Below are positions 63,681-64,000 of a stretch of 64,000 bases of DNA, piece by piece (the first letter of the stretch is position 1; each line of letters begins with the position of its first letter). Origin of the DNA: Pyrocephalus nanus (lineage: Eukaryota; Chordata; Aves; Passeriformes; Tyrannidae); contig CM076260.1 of assembly GCA_038380795.1 (NCBI GenBank), positions 9,130,033 through 9,194,032 of the forward strand, given 5' to 3'. A model generated the notes under the pieces. That model had not been told where the DNA came from. It saw only the letters and a program-made list of their open reading frames with translations, and did no database searches. The translations under genes and the position numbers were made by a program.

Positions 63681-64000
63681 TAGGGGGAGAATTGTTTCTC
63701 TCACTGCAAGACATCACTGCTGAGATGAAACCCTGGTTCTCCAGGTGCCACTGGCAAAACATGCTACACTCTTCCTCCAACAAGTAATTCAGGTTGCCAT
63801 AGTTTCTGCTTCAAGATTTCAGTGTCTCTTTTCCTGCCAAGTTTCCTGCCATTTCCCCCCACACCCCAGCATGTCTTTACAACTTTCAGTTATGTGATTT
63901 TTGAGACCAGCTGGAACATAAATGCTCAGAGCTGAAGAACAAATAAAATGGTTGCTTTCAGAAAGTTAACAGATAAATTCTCCACTGTGCCAGCTATTTG
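63681..64000. other. Unique DNA to the window edge
   Basis: I see no gene, repeat or RNA signature in this last 320 bp. Confidence 0.45.

Noticed and set aside
1..64000. CRISPR array, rRNA, prokaryotic operon or phage region
   Set aside because: No regularly spaced repeats, no ribosomal RNA signatures, and gene density and repeats are those of a vertebrate nuclear genome.

Overview
This window looks like AT-rich nuclear DNA from a bird, most likely a songbird (Passeriformes). The repeat content supports this. There are about a dozen CR1 retrotransposon fragments, several carrying the avian CR1 3' end (tails like ATTCTATGATTCTATG). One element at about 18131-18272 joins a tRNA-Ile-like head to a CR1-like tail, which is the architecture of the TguSINE1 family known from zebra finch and related passerines. 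I see no Alu, B1/B2 or long L1 sequence, no prokaryotic-style gene packing, and no CRISPR, rRNA or phage genes.

I could not support any host protein-coding gene, exon or functional RNA gene. The longest open frames are 110-144 codons, as expected by chance or from retrotransposon remains, and none matches a host protein family I recognise. The window is therefore intergenic (gene desert) or lies inside a very large intron; the sequence alone does not decide which.

Layout. 1-8190: unique AT-rich DNA with one short CR1 3' end (2876-3003), an A/C tract, a T/G tract and a polypurine tract. 8190-10790: two independent CR1 reverse-transcriptase fragments on the plus strand. 10790-18130: mostly unique, with a plus-strand CR1 3' fragment (13800-14040). 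18131-22975: the densest repeat cluster, with the tRNA-Ile/CR1 SINE, a CR1 3' end, a candidate solo LTR abutting a minus-strand CR1 reverse-transcriptase fragment, and another CR1 3' end. 22976-46460: a long, mostly unique stretch with a compound microsatellite, a CR1 3' end (minus), a possible MIR relic, a 37-bp tandem duplication, an unexplained GC-richer block and a tRNA-like relic. 46460-47400: a strongly diverged, ancient CR1/L3-like remnant (minus). 47400-64000: unique DNA with three CR1 fragments and an AT palindromic repeat.

All retroelement copies appear inactive: every CR1 is truncated and carries stops, frameshifts or a damaged catalytic box. Non-repeat stretches contain a few clusters of homeodomain-like, POU-octamer and SOX/MEIS-like motifs that could mark distal enhancers, but only a comparative alignment could show that. 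I found no convincing undescribed biological system.
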